Positions 61,959-64,000 of a stretch of DNA of 64,000 nt are shown here, one piece after another; position 1 is the stretch's first letter, and each line of letters begins with the position of its first letter. The stretch spans positions 558,001 to 622,000 of the forward strand of contig NZ_AULK01000001.1 of NCBI RefSeq assembly GCF_000419445.1, read 5' to 3'. Position numbers and translations under genes: made by a program. Origin of the DNA: Gryllotalpicola ginsengisoli DSM 22003. GTDB taxonomy: Bacteria; Actinomycetota; Actinomycetes; Actinomycetales; Microbacteriaceae. Below the pieces are notes generated by a model, which worked only from the letters and a program-made list of their open reading frames with translations, was not told the DNA's origin and ran no database searches.

Positions 61959-63004
61959 ACGTACTGGCTGATCAGTGACCAGTCGGCCGGCGACAGCCGG
62001 TCGGTCGCGGTGTTGCGCTGGTGCCAGTACGGGTAGCGCAGCTCGGGCAGGCTGACCTTGTCGAGCGCGGCGCGCTCGTCGGCGGTGAGCTCGAGGTTCG
62101 CCGCGGCGAGGTTGTCGGCGAGCTGCTCCTCGGTGCGTCCCGCGATGATCAGCGAGGTGATCTGCGGGCGACCGAGGGTCCAGGCGAGCGCGACCTGCGC
62201 CGCAGAGACGCCGTGCCCGTCGCCGATCTCGACCAGCAGGTCGATGGTGTCGTAGAGCTTCTCCTCGTCGTACACGGGCGGCTCCGTCCAGCCGAGGAAG
62301 CGGCGCGAGCCTTCCGGCGCGTCCTGCCCGCGGCGGTACTTGCCCGACAGCAGGCCGCCGGCGAGCGGGCTCCAGACGAGGATGCCGAGGCCCTGGTCGA
62401 TGGAGACGGGGATGATCTCGTTCTCGATGTCGCGGGCCTGCAGCGAGTAGTACACCTGCGTCGACACCGGCTTCGCGAAGCCGTGCTTCTCGGTCGCGGC
62501 GACGGCCTTCATCGTCTGCCAGCCGGTGTAGTTGGAGATGCCGGTGTAGCGCACCTTGCCGGACTGCACGAGGTGGTCGAGGGCGGCCCAGGTCTCCTCG
62601 AGCGGGGTGCGGCCGTCCCATTCGTGCAGCTGGTACAGGTCGATGTGGTCGGTCTTGAGGCGGCGCAGGCTGTCCTCCGCGCCGCGGATGATGTGGTGGC
62701 GGGAGGCGCCGGCGTCGTTCGGCCCCTCGCCCATGGTCATGCGCACCTTGGTCGCGATGAGCCAGTCGTCCCGGTCGCCGGCGAGGGCCTCGCCGATGAT
62801 CGACTCCGACAGGCCCGCCGAGTACACGTCGGCGGTGTCGAGGATGTTGACGCCCGCGTCCTTGGCGAGGTCGAGCTGGCGGCGGGCGCCCGCCACGTCG
62901 ATGTTCCCGACGGGCGTCGCCCAGCCGGTGCCGCCGAACCCCATCGTGCCGAGGGTGAGCGTCGAGATGCGCAGTCCAGATGATCCCAGCTGACGGTATT
63001 CCAT
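61955..63004 (-). CDS. Aldo/keto reductase
   Basis: A 349-residue NADPH-dependent reductase with a TIM barrel. The catalytic set is visible: Asp and Tyr in LDTADVYSAGLSE, Lys in LIATKV, His in LYQLHEWDG. It is of the YajO/YhdN general type; the carbonyl substrate is unknown. TAGGCT 7 nt before the ATG suggests a leaderless transcript divergent from the DDN-family gene. Confidence 0.9.
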   Translation of the reverse strand: MEYRQLGSSGLRISTLTLGTMGFGGTGWATPVGNIDVAGARRQLDLAKDAGVNILDTADVYSAGLSESIIGEALAGDRDDWLIATKVRMTMGEGPNDAGASRHHIIRGAEDSLRRLKTDHIDLYQLHEWDGRTPLEETWAALDHLVQSGKVRYTGISNYTGWQTMKAVAATEKHGFAKPVSTQVYYSLQARDIENEIIPVSIDQGLGILVWSPLAGGLLSGKYRRGQDAPEGSRRFLGWTEPPVYDEEKLYDTIDLLVEIGDGHGVSAAQVALAWTLGRPQITSLIIAGRTEEQLADNLAAANLELTADERAALDKVSLPELRYPYWHQRNTATDRLSPADWSLISQYV

Positions 63005-63011
63005 GCTCTCG

Positions 63012-63017
63012 AGCCTA
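63012..63017 (-). promoter_or_regulatory. -10 element, leaderless aldo/keto reductase
   Basis: TAGGCT with a 7-nt spacer to ATG 63004. Confidence 0.45.
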
Positions 63018-63056
63018 GAGCCGAATCGATTCGACCTGCCAGTGACGCATCCTCTT

Positions 63057-63062
63057 TAGGCT
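63057..63062 (+). promoter_or_regulatory. -10 element, leaderless DDN-family gene
   Basis: TAGGCT with a 6-nt spacer to ATG 63069. Confidence 0.45.
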
Positions 63063-63068
63063 GGGGGC

Positions 63069-63527
63069 ATGCCGCTTCAGGGAGAGTACGCACCGAGCAA
63101 GGAACAGTGGGCACGCACGCAGGCCGAGAGGTACGAGGCGTCGAACGGCACCGAGGCGAACGAACTGCGCGGCCGCCCGATCATCGTGCTGACGCACCTG
63201 GGGGCGAAGTCCGGGAAGCTCTACAAGACGCCGTTGATGCGGGTCGAGCACGAGGGCCGGTACGCCGTCGTCGCGTCGAAGGGCGGCGCGCCGAAGCATC
63301 CGACCTGGTACTGGAACCTCGTGGCGAACCCCCACGTCGAATTGCAGGACGGCGCCGTGAAGAAGGAGTACCTGGCCCGCGAGCTGGAGGACGGCCCCGA
63401 GCGCGACGCGTGGTGGCAGCGCGCCGTCGCCACCTGGCCCGACTACGCCGACTACCAGGCCAAGACCGACCGTCTGATCCCCGTCTTCGTGCTCACGCCG
63501 CTCGAGCCCGGAACTATCGAGCCCTGA
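63069..63527 (+). CDS. Deazaflavin-dependent nitroreductase family (DDN/DUF385) protein
   Basis: A 152-residue split-barrel protein of the DDN type: [48 protein letters not shown] is the family core (key pieces GAKSGK, TPL, SKGG, HP.WYWNL). Members use coenzyme F420 and reduce nitroimidazoles or quinones in mycobacteria. Whether this organism makes F420 cannot be told from the window; the CofE-like gene at 55682 is the only hint. It converges on the GH3 gene with 14 nt of overlap. Confidence 0.88.
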   Translation: MPLQGEYAPSKEQWARTQAERYEASNGTEANELRGRPIIVLTHLGAKSGKLYKTPLMRVEHEGRYAVVASKGGAPKHPTWYWNLVANPHVELQDGAVKKEYLARELEDGPERDAWWQRAVATWPDYADYQAKTDRLIPVFVLTPLEPGTIEP

Positions 63528-63999
63528 CCGCCTGCTCGTAGGCCGCCACCAGCTGGTCGGCGGCCCCCTCGGGCGCGCCGGGGAGGAAGCCGAGCATGTG
63601 CCCGAGCGGGATGGCGAGGAACATCCGGCCCTCGTTCGTGCTCGGGTCGAGCCCGAACGACTCGGTGCCGGGCAGCTGCGCGAGCGCGCCCTGCAGCAGT
63701 TGCGCGCCGACGGGGTCGGCGAGCCACTCGCCGATCGACGAGAACCGGGTGAGCAGGCGGGCGGGACCGCTCGCGTCGACGTGGACGGCGCCGGTGAGAC
63801 GGATGTCGCGGCTGGAGGCCCCGACCTCGAGGGTGAACTCCCCCGCATCCACGACCCAGCCGCGGCGCGCGGTCGACCAGTAGGCGAAGGCACGGGAGCC
63901 GAGCTCGATCGTCACCCGCTCGGAGGCGCCCGGCTCGAGGAACACCTTGCGGAACCCGACCAGCTCGTGGGCGGGCCGGTCCACGCCGCTGTGCGCATC
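63514..63999 (-). CDS. C-terminal part of a GH3 family beta-glycosidase (partial)
   Basis: The frame enters from the right edge of the window and runs to a stop at 63514 (about 161 codons). It begins [18 protein letters not shown], then [15 protein letters not shown] and [29 protein letters not shown], the fibronectin-III-like C-terminal domain of GH3 beta-glucosidases/xylosidases. About 80 further residues of predicted helix follow. The catalytic domains lie outside the window. Confidence 0.85.
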   Translation of the reverse strand, partial: DAHSGVDRPAHELVGFRKVFLEPGASERVTIELGSRAFAYWSTARRGWVVDAGEFTLEVGASSRDIRLTGAVHVDASGPARLLTRFSSIGEWLADPVGAQLLQGALAQLPGTESFGLDPSTNEGRMFLAIPLGHMLGFLPGAPEGAADQLVAAYEQAVRAR

Positions 64000-64000
64000 C

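Overview
The window is high-GC, densely packed bacterial chromosome, with about 65 protein genes, one tRNA and no gap above 300 bp. Gene order (rpsP-khpA-rimM-trmD-rplS-lepB-rnhB-DUF2469-yraN-comM-dprA-xerC-rpsB-tsf-pyrH-frr-cdsA; smc-ftsY-ffh; yceD-rpmF-rnc-mutM), DUF2469, DivIVA-type proteins, DUF3515, the coupled DUF58/MoxR/transglutaminase operon and many leaderless -10/start arrangements point to Actinobacteria, most likely Microbacteriaceae. A locus for cyclohexanecarboxyl-CoA synthesis would fit Curtobacterium or Gryllotalpicola, members of that family reported to carry omega-cyclohexyl fatty acids; this is inference.

Layout. 1-5.2 kb: end of a DivIVA-like coiled-coil gene, an AI-2E family membrane protein, a hydrolase, a secreted lytic transglycosylase, a DivIVA-domain protein, cdsA and frr. 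5.3-18.1 kb: translation, DNA-uptake and secretion genes (pyrH, tsf, rpsB, an M23-like protein, xerC, dprA, comM, yraN, DUF2469, rnhB, lepB, rplS, trmD, a sirohydrochlorin-chelatase-like gene with altered active site, rimM, khpA, rpsP). 18.2-25.5 kb: a four-gene operon encoding an EPSP-synthase-like/CoA-ligase fusion, an acyl-CoA dehydrogenase, a ChcA-like enoyl reductase and a dienoyl-CoA-reductase-like flavoprotein; together they match the shikimate to cyclohexanecarboxyl-CoA cassette. 25.6-35.8 kb: ffh, a GH53 galactanase remnant, a DUF2004-like gene, ftsY, smc, a two-domain GNAT protein, mutM, rnc, rpmF, yceD. 35.8-43.8 kb: transglutaminase/DUF58/MoxR operon behind coaD, recG, rsmD. 43.8-51.8 kb: thiL, a DUF3515 lipoprotein, ddl, gpsA, plsC, murA, leuD, leuC, the last preceded by a leucine-rich leader peptide and hairpin. 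51.8-53.6 kb: a TerC-family gene behind a yybP-ykoY (manganese) riboswitch, and a GNAT gene coupled to a 9-codon leader ORF. 53.6-56.6 kb: a three-gene operon of CofE-like ligase, MurT-like Mur ligase and a GatD-like protein that has lost its catalytic Cys and His, then tRNA-Glu. 56.6-64 kb: lipid kinase, MBL hydrolase, sarcosine-oxidase-like flavoprotein, histidine phosphatase, NAD-dependent epimerase, alpha/beta hydrolase, aldo/keto reductase, a DDN-family protein and the end of a GH3 glycosidase.

Two systems stand out. The CofE-MurT-GatD-like triad is a good candidate for modifying the D-Glu alpha-carboxyl of peptidoglycan with something other than ammonia, as group B (Microbacteriaceae) cell walls require. 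The cyclohexanecarboxyl-CoA operon contains a fusion of the first two activities and would prime omega-cyclohexyl fatty acids. At the regulatory level, more than a dozen genes have a TANNNT hexamer 6-9 nt before the start codon and little or no ribosome binding site, which suggests widespread leaderless translation.
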